Assembly (NCBI GenBank): GCA_964036665.1
Contig: OZ038531.1
Location: 5,394,168 to 5,458,167 of the forward strand
Origin: Gordius sp. MW1
Taxonomy: Eukaryota > Nematomorpha > Gordioida > Gordea > Gordiidae
Reading direction: 5' to 3'
Length of the DNA stretch: 64,000 bases
Shown here: positions 11,058 through 21,810 of the stretch, in pieces
How positions within the stretch are numbered: the stretch's first letter is position 1
Layout of the letters: every line of letters starts with the position of its first letter
Position numbers and translations under genes: made by a program
Notes under the pieces: generated by a model
What the model was told of the DNA's origin: nothing
Database searches by the model: none
What the model saw: the letters and a program-made list of their open reading frames with translations, nothing else

Positions 11058-12204
11058 TAGAGATCTGCACGGGTAGACCCGGCCCGCGGACGGGTCTAAA
11101 AGCCCGGCCCGCGGGCGGGACGGACGGGCTTTATATCATAAAAATTTTAACGGGCCGAGCCCGGACGGGCTTAACAATTAATGGAACGGGCTCGGGCGCG
11201 CCTAAGATTTTTTTAACTGGCTTGAACGGGCCTGACGGTTTATAAACGGGCTTTAACGGGCCATAGATTATATAAACGGTCATGGAATTACAAAGGTCCT
11301 TAAAAGTCAAACAATCATATAAATATATAATTTTTATTAAATATATAGACTATTAATTGCTTAATTTTTGTAAATTTTGTAGCATTTATTCCTTTTTCAA
11401 ACGCTAAATTTGAAATTAAAACATTTTTATTCTATTTGCTTGAGATTTTCGTTTACATAATTTAAGATTATAGTTTCGTATATTCTTTTATAAGTAAGTT
11501 CAATTATTTAGTTACAATGCACCAAAATTTTAGTGTTTAATTTTATTACAAATTTTAGTGGTATAATTAAAGGCCATATAACTTAATAAATATTTTTGTT
11601 CTAATCTAAGACTTAGGTGCATTAACTGATATAAATTAACCAAATCAATGTAAACTGCTTATTGAAAGTTAAATATCCTCAAGTAATTTTATTAGAGTAT
11701 TTTAAATTAATGGTAATACTGAATTCTAACTTCTTAAGTGTAGGTATTAACTTAAATTAATCCAATACAAGTAAATTGTTGAAAGTGGAATATTCTCATG
11801 TAATTTTTTATAGTAATATAAAGTACTATATTTAAATTTTTTAGGTGTATTCTGCGAAAATAATTGATGATTTATTATTTTTACATGATAATTATTATTG
11901 ATGTTTTTTTATGTATATGTCATAAAATAAATTTATGAAAAATTTTAGATGAATCGGGCAAGGCGCAGAGATTTTTTAAAAAAAATTGAATGGGCTTGAG
12001 CGGGCCTGACGTTTTTCTAAACGGGTACGAACGGGCCTGGAAAATTTACGGACGGGCTCGGACGGGCCTAAAAAATTTACGGACGGGCTCGGACGGGCCT
12101 AAAGTGTTGAAAAAAAATTACGGGCGGGCTCGGACGGGCCTTGAAGTTTTGAAAACGGGTACGGGCGGGCGGACCTTCTAAAAACGGCCCCTGGCAGATC
12201 TCTA
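11058..12204. mobile_element. GC-rich miniature element 2 (TAGAGATCTGCA ends)
   Basis: The ends TAGAGATCTG and CAGATCTCTA are inverted repeats. Both flanks carry arrays of ACGGGC/CGGACGGGC motifs around an AT-rich core (11280-11940). No clear 8-bp target duplication is seen, but RTE reading can be followed weakly on both sides. It belongs to the same style as 10065-10714. Confidence 0.7.
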
Positions 12205-12300
12205 AACGTTATATGTCTGTTATCATTTTCGAGTCACATGCTTCAAGTGATAGGGTTATATATAGCCAAATTAGAGATGGCGCTCATTTTAGTGATTTTT

Positions 12301-12665
12301 TTATTATTCCGGCCTCCCATATGGGGTTATTGTTGTCGCCTTCAAAATATAAATAAACCGCAATGCATTGATTAATTTCAAATATAACATAACATTTAAC
12401 TTATTATGAAATTAATATATAAAACTTTATAAGCTATAAAAGACAAATTTATAATATTTTAGCATTATTATAAATTATTACATGAAACTTTATGGAGTAT
12501 GCCCCAATTACCCCACACACATTTAATAAATTATTTTATATAGGCGCGCGTTTCCCTATCCCTTTAGCCCGCATAATTGTTCTTAATACTTTTTGATATG
12601 TTTATGATAGTTTACACTTTACAGCAGATCTCTTTAAGATAAAAGACTTTAATTGATGTCATGGG
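12301..12665. other. AT-rich sequence, nothing recognised
   Basis: No gene or repeat end is visible between the RTE remnant and the hAT element. GGCGCGCG occurs at about 12543. Confidence 0.5.
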
Positions 12666-13783
12666 TAATGTTGTTATGCGGCGCGCCATTTTACACCCAC
12701 GCCTTAAAAGAAAGAAAGATACTAAGAAGCCGCACCCTTATAAAGGTCCCTCGTAAGACGCGCTTGCCTAGTGTAAGGTCCCTTTTTTTACTAATCCCCT
12801 CCCCCATGGTCCTAAATTGTAGAAAATAGAACCGCCACATGCGCCATTACATTAGCCACACTAACCATCACATTGATGAAACAAATAAGGCATGAGGGTT
12901 GTACTATTTACTTTTTTTAACATAAAATAGCAACACTGTGGATAAATCAGTGGCGTGAATGAGGGGGGGGGGAATAGGAAATTCCTGAAAGTTTTTTGAT
13001 TAATAACTAAATTAAATGGGTTAAAATATTAGAGTTTAGTTACATCAAAGACTTTAAGACACTCATAAAAACCTAGAAACATAAGAAGGATTTTTTGAAG
13101 GAGGGAGTTATAAAATTTTCATGGTTAAATTTTTTTGTAACTATTTTTTTGGATAAAAATGATTTTTTTGAAATAAAATGTATGTTGTGCTTTTACTTGT
13201 TACAGATAAAAATTAGCCGAAAGATAAAAATAATTTATAATTTGTGTAAAAATTACAAGGGCAAGAACAATATATTTTTGGAGGGGCATAACAAAAACAC
13301 CAAGTTTAGATACAATTTATTTGATATTGTAACCCTCCCTTCCGGTTACACCCCCCCCCCCCCCCCAAAAAAAAAAAATTAAACATGCATACGCCCCTGA
13401 CTAAATTGTTATAATAAAAGTAAAAATTGAATGTCTTGTCCCGTACTTAGAAAAGTCTTTAATTTAATATTAGTTTACTTACACTTTATAGATAGGATGG
13501 CTTAGATTAACAAATTTGACTACACTGCACGCACAACAGCACACATCGTGTTGATGATGATGACAATAAAAACAGCTAATAACACCCCTTAGCATATATC
13601 TAAGGGTCTATCGGTCTATGAAAAAATAATAGACTACTAATGCTCGGTATTCAACACACCCAAACTCAATGTCTTCACCAGAAAAGGAGACTAACAGTGT
13701 GGGTGTGGCTCTTTTTCATAAGACTACAATACCCCCTCAGCACATCCTAGGGGGCGCTATCTAGCGCGCCCGTCACAACACTA
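12666..13783 (-). mobile_element. Non-autonomous hAT element, copy 1
   Basis: A 1118-bp element whose ends are TAATGTTGTTATGCGGCGCG and the complement of TAGTGTTGTGACGGGCGCG. The 8-bp target duplication is GTCATGGG (12658-12665 and 13784-13791). It is the inverted counterpart of 56844-57970. The TA-R-N-G start and 8-bp duplication fit hAT. No transposase is present; the small ORF at 13095-13382 is not conserved coding sequence. Confidence 0.85.
12951..13400. mobile_element. CAGTGGCGT-ended element nested in hAT copy 1
   Basis: The ends CAGTGGCGTGAA and the complement of CAGGGGCGTA are adjoined by G or C runs. The same element lies at the same place in copy 2 (about 57233-57688), so it was inside the parent before the two copies spread. 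Confidence 0.65.
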
Positions 13784-14652
13784 GTCATGGGCCAAGAGGT
13801 GCACCATCTGCGCATACCCTTGTGAGGCTCGAAAAATAAAATTATAAAACCAATATAAAAACTGATTTTCGCCATATTCATCACTTAAATATATTTATAA
13901 TATTGACATTAAATTTGCGGATTGAATAAACGTTACCCACTTTATATTATACTTTATCGATTAATAAATCCGCTCATATTCTGTTAAATCCGTGACTGCG
14001 TAAATCAAATAAATACCCAATCCATTAAACCCTCCATCTTCTCCTCGAACTTAAATTTTTATAAGCTATAAAAGATCAACTTTTAATATTTTAGCAAATT
14101 AAGCACGTGCCCTTAAGTTATATATACTTTTCAACTTAAATAATAGAGGACGCCTTAGCTCCTTTTCAAGGTCACCTTGACCCCGGTCATTTTTCAATGT
14201 TAGAGTTTCTTTTTTCTAGAACCTTATCTATTAACTGTCTTGCTATTATATTTTTTCATATAATAAACATTGTGAACAAGAACATTTTTTTGTAAAAATA
14301 TATTAAAATCGGCTAACAATTATTATCTAGGCCTCTTTGATTTTCTAATTCTATGGTCGCGATAGCCCCCGTCTCCCTATTTAACATTACTATTTTAAAA
14401 TGTATTTCAAAAGTTATATGTATTATACATTTCCTTAAATGTGCATATATCCTCAATACGGCTACAAAAACGAGAAGCTTTTTTCACGTTATGAGCAGTC
14501 TATGTAATGAAGATTATCATTAAATGATTGATACAGGGTGATTTGGCAAATATGCAAAATTTTAAAACGGTTTTTTAATTTGAAAAACATTTTATCTTTC
14601 AACTTATCATTATAAAAGTCACCGTTCCAAAAATTCACGCAATTTCACACAC
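13784..14652. other. Intergenic, upstream of antistasin gene
   Basis: AT-rich. No coding exon or repeat terminus was recognised. Confidence 0.5.
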
Positions 14653-14660
14653 TATAAATA
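14653..14660 (+). promoter_or_regulatory. Possible TATA box of the antistasin-domain gene
   Basis: TATAAATA lies 294 bases before the ATG at 14954. This is a common motif in AT-rich DNA, so it is only a candidate. Confidence 0.3.
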
Positions 14661-14953
14661 GAGTTGAGTCTGCGACGCATAGGTTCTTTATGGAATCATT
14701 ATATCTAGCATGATTGATTTATATAGGGTTTAATTATGTCTACTCATCATATATATGACCCTGAAGCTTTTCATTTGGTAATAATAATTACCTATCCGAT
14801 GACAGATTACAAATAACCATTTCAAGGACATCGGGTATGCATAATAATTATCTAAAATCTAGTGTATGAACCTTATTTCATCATAACAACGTCTAAGTTG
14901 CAAACTTACTATACTACTCTCATAATTTATCCCTCAAATATTTCGTGTTCATT

Positions 14954-15361
14954 ATGGATTCATTGCAATTAATGAAGAGCTCACTGGCTATTTTGATCTT
15001 AGCACTAACAATTTCTAATTGCATAGTCTCTGCCCAGGAAGGTTCAATGCCTACCAATGTATCAAGCGGAGCAATTGAAACTATAAACATTACCTCCATA
15101 ATGATTTCTTCGCCTTTAAATGACTCAGCCGTTAATGTTACGATGAAAAATGAAAGTATGATGAATTCGCTTAAAAATTAACACTTTATATACTGGTAAA
15201 ATATACATTTTTATATAAATCTCTCACATATTGCTCATACTTGTCTATTTGTTAAAAACTTAGGTATGGTTTGTCCACCAGTGTGTATGATGTGGTGTGC
15301 CAACGGCAACGAATTGGATGAACATGGATGCCAATTGTGCAAATGCAAGCCATCTCCTTAA
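14954..15361 (+). CDS. Small secreted antistasin-domain protein (two exons)
   Basis: Exon 1 is 14954-15155 and exon 2 is 15264-15361. The intron is 108 nt (donor GTATGA, acceptor CTTAG) and phase 1. It joins in frame to give 99 residues. Residues 1 to about 27 form a signal peptide (MKSSLAILILALTISNCIVSA). A Ser/Thr/Asn-rich spacer with five N-glycosylation sequons follows. The last about 30 residues carry six cysteines as C-x3-C-x3-C-ANG-x3-D-x2-GC-x2-C-x-C, the antistasin pattern. Antistasin domains often inhibit serine proteases (factor Xa-like, trypsin-like). Inhibitor function here is inferred. The first ATG with a good signal peptide sets the start. Confidence 0.8.
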
Positions 15362-15480
15362 ATTAATATTACTCGCTCTATACATTCCTACTACATAAAA
15401 TATCTTATCACTAAAACAAAACTTATCATCTTTTATTATATAGTATATTTATATATTAGGCAATTAAACATGATATTACG

Positions 15481-15486
15481 AATAAA
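15481..15486 (+). terminator. Possible polyadenylation signal of the antistasin gene
   Basis: AATAAA lies 120 bases after the stop codon and is overlapped by AAATAAAATG. It is a plausible 3' end signal. Confidence 0.35.
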
Positions 15487-15885
15487 ATAAAATGAATTTA
15501 GAATTAGAAGCTAGCTGTATTGATATTATATTTTGTATTGTGGTGTTTCAATCATACAAAAACCGGGAAGTTGTTTTCATCAATCTGTCTTTTAGATTAA
15601 TCACTTGTTCCATACACGAACGAATTCGAGCTAGTTAAAATAATATATGTATTAATAGCTTCACAATTTTTTCCACGTATTGGAAAATAATTAATAGTAC
15701 AGGTGTAATATTGGAGTCAGCGAACGTTGTAAAATAGCGAAGTCAAATGTCAATCAAGCGTCATATATTATTTTCATTAAAATTGTTTAAATAGTTCTTA
15801 TAAAAACGTCAATCATCAATAATATTATGTTATTTAACATTACAATTTTAATCAGATTATATATGTCATAAATAAATTAAGAACT
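15487..15885. other. Intergenic AT-rich stretch
   Basis: No gene was recognised between the antistasin gene and the minisatellite. Confidence 0.5.
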
Positions 15886-18050
15886 TTGCCCCCCCCCCTT
15901 ATTTTTTACCCTCTTTCTAGCCAGGGGGGGGGGGGAGGGGGGGGGTGTTTTGCCCCCCCCTTATTTTTTATCCTTTTTCTCACCAGAGGGGAGATGGGGG
16001 GGGGTGTTTTGCCCCCGCCCCCTTATTACCCTCTTTCTCACCAGGGGGGGAAGTGTGTGGTGTTTTGCCCCCCCCCCTATTTTTTATCCTTTTTCTCATT
16101 AGAGGGGAGATGGGGGGTATTTTTCCCCCGCCCCTATTTTTTACCCTCTTTCTTACCAGAGGGGAGGAGGGTCTTTTGCCCCCCACCCACGCTTATTATT
16201 TATCCTCTTTCTCGGCACAGGGGAGATGGGGGGGGGGGGGGGGTCTTTTGCCCCCCCCCCCTTATTTTTGACCCTCTTGTTACCAGAGGGGAGGGGGGTG
16301 TTTTGCCTCCCCCCCCCGCTTATTTTTTATCCTCTTTCTCACCACAGGGGAGATGGGGGGGGGGGGTGTTTTGCCCCCCCCCCCTTGTTTTTTACCTTCT
16401 TTCTCACCAGAGGGGAGATGGGCCCCCCCCCCCTTATTTTTTATCCTATTTCTTACCAGAGGGGAGGGGGGTCTTTTGCCTCCCCCCCGCTTATTTTTTA
16501 TCCGCTTTTTCACCACAGGGTAGGTGGGGGGGGGGGGGGGGGTCTTTTGCCCCCCCCCTTATTTTTAACCCTCTTTCTTACCAGAGGGGAGGGGGGTTTG
16601 CCCCCCCCCCCCTATTTTTTATCCTATTTATTACCAGAGGGGAGGGGGGGGGGTGTTTAGCACCCCTTATTTTTTATCCCTCTTTTTCACTAGTGCCCCC
16701 CCTGGTAAGAAAAAGGGTAAAAAATAGGGGGGGGGCAAAACACCCCCCCCCCCCCCATCTCCCCCCTGGTGAGAAAGAGGGTATAAAATAAGGTGGGGGG
16801 GGCAAATCACCCCCCTCCCCCCTAGTGAGAAAGAAAGTAAAAAATAAGGAGGGGGGGGGGGCAAATCCCCCCTCCCCCCTGGTAAGAAATAGGGTCGAAA
16901 ATAAGGGAGGGGGGCAAAACATTCCTATCTCCCCTCTGGTAAGAAAAAGGATAAAAAATAAGGAGGGGGGCGCAAATCATCCCCCTCCCCCCTAGTGAGA
17001 AAGAAAGTAAAAAATAAGGAGGGGGGGGCAAATCCCCCCTCCCCCCTGGTAAGAAAGAGGGTCAAAAATAAGGGGGGGGGGGGCCAAAACACCCCCCCCC
17101 CATCTCCCCTCTGGTGAGAAAAAGGATAAAAAATAAGGGGGAGGGGGGGGGCAAATTACCCCCCTCCCCCCTGGTGAGAAAAAGGGTAAAAAATAAGGGG
17201 GAGGGGGGGGGGGGCAAAACACCCCCCCCCCCCATCTCCCCTCTGGTGTGAAAAAGGATAAAAAATAAGGAGGGGGGGGGCAAATCACCCCCCTCCCCCC
17301 TAGTGAGAAAGAAATTAAAAAATAAGGAGGGGGGGGGCAAATCTCCCGTCCCCCATGGTAAGAAAGAGGGTCAAAAATAAGGGGGGGGGGGCAAAACACC
17401 CCCCCCCCCCCATCTCCCCTCTGGTGAGAAAAAGGATAAAAAATAAGGAGGGGGGGGGGCAAATCACCCCCCTCCCCCCTGGTGAGAAAAAGGATAAAAA
17501 ATAAGGGGGAGGGGGGGGGGGGCAAAAGACCCCCCCCCCCCATCTCCCCCCTGGTGAGAAAGAGGATAAAAAATAAGGGGGGAGGCAAAACACCCCCCCT
17601 CCCCTCTGGTGAAAAAGATGGTAAAAAATAAGGCGAGGGGGGCAAATCACCCCCCTCCCCCCTTGTGAGAAAGAGGGTAAAAAACAAGAAGGGGGGGGGG
17701 GCGATTTGCCCCCCCCCCTCCCCCTCCCCACTGGTGAGAAAGATGGAGGGGGGGGGGGGGGCAAAACACCCCCCCCCCCCCATCTCCCATGTGGTGAGAA
17801 AGAGGATAAAATCAGCGGGGGGGGGGGGCAAAAGACCCCCCTCCCCTCTGGTAAGAAAGAGGGTCAAAAACAAGGGGGGGGGCAAAGGACCCCCCCCCCC
17901 TTCCCCCATCTCCCCCCTGGTGAGAAAGAGGGTAAAAATAAGGTGGGGGGGGGGGCAAATCACCCCCCTCCCCCCTGGTGAGAAAGAGGGTAAAAAATAA
18001 GGTGGGGGGGGCAAATCACCCCCCTCCCCCCTGGTGAGAAAGAAGGTAAA
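15886..18050. repeat. Large inverted minisatellite of G/C-run units
   Basis: The unit is roughly 60 bp: a C run, TTATTTTTTATCCTCTTTCT, CACCAGAGGGGAGATG, then a G run. From about 15886 to 16689 units point one way. From about 16690 to 18050 they are reverse complemented (CCATCTCCCCTCTGGTGAGA, then AAAATAAGG and a G run). The turn lies near TTCACTAGTGCCCCCCCTGG at 16687-16706. Each unit carries poly-G and poly-C tracts. The long proline/glycine-rich open frames running through it on both strands follow from the repeat composition and are not genes. Confidence 0.95.
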
Positions 18051-18710
18051 AATAATATTATTCTATTTAATTTAATATTTAATACAACACAATTAGCATC
18101 TACATCTACCTTACAAAATGTTATTAAGATTCGTTTTCTATCTCTAATTCAAATATGGGATAATTGACGTTCAAATTTAAAAACGCTATGGTATAACAAT
18201 GGGATCGTCAAAAGTAACAATGCTTTTTCCCAATCCCCACCCAATCCCCTGCTAGTAAAAAAAGACGTGATAAACGTCAAAACTCATTATTTCGTGTTTT
18301 TAACCAATAGCAATTCGTATAAGACGTTCGCTATTTTACAATCTTCGTCTTTTCTGTACGCTACACCGGGGTTTGAATAGGCATCAAAAATTTGATCGTG
18401 TTTTAAAAAAAACGAATTTAAATTTTTTATTGGATGTATTTTTACCATATAAAAAAAAGTGCTTAAAACAAATCATATTGTTTAAGGATTAAATGTATAA
18501 AATGGTTAAATGGCGTAGAATTTTTAGATAAAATTCTATCTTTAACTTTAAAACGATCAAATTAGAAAGATATACAAATTTTATTAAAGCTTATAAATTT
18601 GTATTATAAAAACCCTAAATTTAAATATTTTTGGTCAAAGATATGGTTTGTATAAGGTTTTATATAAGAATATGAAGATATTATCCTATCAATAATGATG
18701 AAATTTACCT
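18051..18710. other. Intergenic
   Basis: AT-rich. No coding exon was recognised, though a last exon for the lipocalin-like gene could lie here. Confidence 0.4.
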
Positions 18711-18953
18711 TCTTTGTTAATTTCAACTGTTTTAATCATGCTAGGGTTTATTCCATATTCCGAAATTTTTTGATCAAATTTTCCACGGGTGACTGGGTCT
18801 ATGGTGGGGTGAATGGAATAGATACCCATATAAAAATTTGATGGACATGAATTTAAGCCGCTTTTTCCGGCACATATCAAGACCAAAAACGAATTTTCTT
18901 CTACATGAAGGACAAAGATTGTACCTATGTTAATGAAGACAATTACTGTTTAG
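18711..18953 (-). CDS. Lipocalin-like (apolipoprotein D type) exon, partial
   Basis: The exon reads from an AAACAG acceptor (about 18954) to a donor GTAAAT after INKEG. The core resembles the last strand and C-terminal helix of ApoD/lazarillo lipocalins. It has a hydrophobic strand (FLVLICAG), an aromatic/Cys stretch, then IHPTIDPVTRGKFDQKISEY and GINPSMIKTVEINKE. The family pattern at this place is R-x-P-x-L-D...GI...L...D. Other exons (GxW motif, final Cys) were not found with confidence, so this may be an intact gene with distant exons or a relic. It acts on small hydrophobic ligands if real. Confidence 0.45.
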
Positions 18954-19479
18954 GCAAATAAACTCGGCATATCCAACCAATTTATTTATTTCCTGTTTAT
19001 AAAATATAACAGTAGCCAAAAGGGCTTGTATCTATTACATTGTAAAATTTCGGACATTTTTTAGTTGCAACTTGCGATTCGCTTTTGATTAAGTAGTTTT
19101 GATTAGCTTAATTGGAAATGGTTAAAATTCAAATCCAATTAAAATATCCTACAATTGTTTTAAATTTTAATTAATTATAACTTTGCAGATATGCTTGCTA
19201 GCTTATTTTGCCAATTTATCTTACAGGCTTAAATATTTAACCTACCTGAACTCAAAAGACACACATAATGATTGTATAGATATTTATTTTAATACAAATG
19301 CTTAAGTCCTGGTGACATCATTTTATATATAGCGCTTTGAAAAATAAGGAATATAGGACCTTTAGTGTTATCTGTTAAATTGAGGAAATAAGCTTGAATT
19401 AAATTAACTTATATAGCTGAGATTAGTTTAATTATACATATTTTGGCAGCTGTAAAGCTTGTTACCACGCTTAATATTT
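18954..19479. other. Intergenic, possible upstream lipocalin exon
   Basis: On the minus strand around 19015-19100 a frame reads SQVATKKCPKFYNV with a GTAATA donor after it. It could be an N-terminal exon of the lipocalin-like gene, but no GxW motif follows, so it is not called. Confidence 0.25.
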
Positions 19480-21810
19480 TAACACTATCGACGACGGTCC
19501 CAAATCCATGTGCAAAAAGTGAAGGGTTGGCCTCAGGTTAAGAAATTGGCTTTAAAAACCATTTTGTCAAATAAAACTCTACAACAGAAAGTAAAACGAC
19601 GCGCACTCCATCTCCCGCCCTTGCAATGCGAAAAATTCACTAAGGTCTCTGTCTGCACACAACTAAGGCAATTAAGAAATCTCGTTGTAAATAGAATCGA
19701 ATATCATGCAGGAATGTAAGCACGTTGATGTAAAAGAGCATTAAGATCGCACAAATTCTCAAAAGAATATAGGTACAAATCGCCTGTCTACAAGAGATTA
19801 GGTGGAATGGAACTGAAGCTAGGGTGCTTATTCAACAGTGAATCACCAAATCGTTGAAACCGAATCGGTATCGTTTTAAGCGAATCGTTCAAGGACAAGG
19901 GTAGTAGAAGTCAAGCGCTTTTTAAACCAGATGTTATGGGTGAAGAATGCAGATTAGGGAGTAACCGTTATGGGCGAGTATGCTCCCCAAATTGGGTGTA
20001 TGGAATCAGTGAAAGACATATTCTTTGATTCTTAGGAAAAGTAAATACAAGGCATAGGGGGCTGGAAGAAAGGCTAATTATTGAGGCGTACTTCGGCGGT
20101 TTCTTAGAAAAAGATAGTATTGAGTATAAAAAAAACAGGCTATGGGTGTATAGCCCGATTAGTATCGTTAAGTTTGTTAATTTGATTGTTACTATTTTGT
20201 GAAGTTCTTGAAATGTGTATTCGATTAGCAAGTTAAATTTCCGATTGCTGTTTTCCCCTTGTGAATATATATAAAGGGCATGAGGTGATGAACAAGAAAG
20301 GGAATCGCTTCTTCAGGCATCCAAAGAATACAACATGGCATGGTTAACACTTATTCAAAAAGCAGTGATCATATTTTGACTTATAAAAGTGGGAGCATTT
20401 TAGTCAAATTGATTTTCTGCTTATACGACGAAATTTTTATGGAGGATCAAAGATTGCAAAGTAATATTGGAGTAAAATCCCCAGGTAACTTTCCACTTAT
20501 TATAGATCTTCAAGGAAAATTAGTTCTGGAAAGAAGAAAGTTCTTCGAACCTTAAATTAGATAGGAAACGCTAAAGGATCGACGGCGATAAATAACAACA
20601 AAATGCCTCCATACTTTTGAATGCAAGGAAGTTAGAACGATACTCAGACGGCGATTTTTCGGATATAAGGAGGATGCTAAGAAGAAGTATTCTCGACCAT
20701 TATAAATGTCTCTTACAAGATCGGTATCAAGCTAACTTGCCTATCCCTAAATGGAAAGGATAGTAACAAAGCTGAAGGACGAGGTAGATCGGCTAACAAT
20801 TCAAATTTATGGCCGGCAAATTCAGACCCGATCTTTGCATCATGACAAATGATGGATAAATATGGAGAAAAAAAAATTACATATAGCCTTAATTGATTTG
20901 GAAAAAGTGTATTTCATTATCTCTCGCGAATCAAAGTGATGGTGCTTGATAATAGAATCCCTGGCAAATAAATATTTATGAAGCCTCAAATTCTTGCGTT
21001 AGAACGACAGTTGGAGATATTCAACCTTTTCGGGTTAAAACTACATATTTGATCTACCCTAACTAATTAAATATAAAAGACATCCAAAAGCAATGGCCCT
21101 GGTGTATGTTATATGATGATGATAGAGTTCTATGCGAAGAGAGAAAGGAAGTGTATTTGAAGAAGTCGTAAAGTGGTAAAAACGGCAAACTGGATAAGTT
21201 TTAAAAGTCACCATAGAAAAATAGTATAATTGGAAATAAATAGTAAAAGCACCCCACCGCTGGATGACTAATTAACCCAAAGGTAGACAAGTTCAAATAC
21301 CTCGGCTCAATTACGTCAAGAGGGAGGTTGCGCAAAAGATGCCAATGCACGGATCCAAAATGGATGGCTTATATGGTGAAGTATATATAGTGCAATATGA
21401 GATAAGAAGATCCAGTATGATTAAAAAGCAAAGCCTACAAATGGAAACATGGACATTAAACGCTTCCGAATAAAAATTATTAAAAGTCACGGAGATAAGA
21501 ATAGGATGGAGCTTGGAGTATACTAAGCTCGATCATATGACGAATGACTGTATTGGGATTTAATGACGAACTTAATAAATAAAATTGGCTAAGGTAGTCT
21601 AATCACATACTAGGAAGGGAAGCGAAGGATTTCAATCGAAAATTATTGGACAATGAGGTGCTGGGAAAAAGAGGAAGTCGTTACGTGAAATTTGATAAAG
21701 TGATGATAACTAAAAAGATATATCGGGATATGGCCCTTACGTGATTAAGATGAAAAGCTTATCAAAGCAAACACCACGACTGTGGGACCAAATAAATGAT
21801 AAAGAAGAAG
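19480..21810 (+). mobile_element. RTE retrotransposon copy C, decayed
   Basis: The start CGACGACGGTCCCAAATCC matches the leader of copies A and B (about 263-283). The endonuclease and RT are recognisable but full of stops; for example IDLEKV appears near 20888. Near 21495 a segment matches the fragment at 39059-39270. The end has GTGGGACCAAATAAATGAT and GAAGAAG. It is older than copies A and B. Confidence 0.8.

Larger units (their letters stand above)
2697..12300 (+). mobile_element. RTE retrotransposon copy B, split by nested insertions
   Basis: The segments are 2697-4447 (5' region and endonuclease), 8881-9185 (start of RT), 10844-11057 (RT with FIDLEKAYDTV) and a weak continuation at 12205-12300. 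The interruptions are a Gypsy element (4448-8880), a hAT (9186-10843) and a GC-rich element (11058-12204). Copy A gives the uninterrupted sequence across the Gypsy site. The right limit near 12300 is approximate. Confidence 0.8.

Noticed and set aside
15886-18014. Long proline/glycine-rich open frames on both strands (up to 340 codons)
   Set aside because: They follow from the repeat unit composition (C/G runs and a stop-free unit) in several frames at once; no start context, splice sites or non-repeat sequence.
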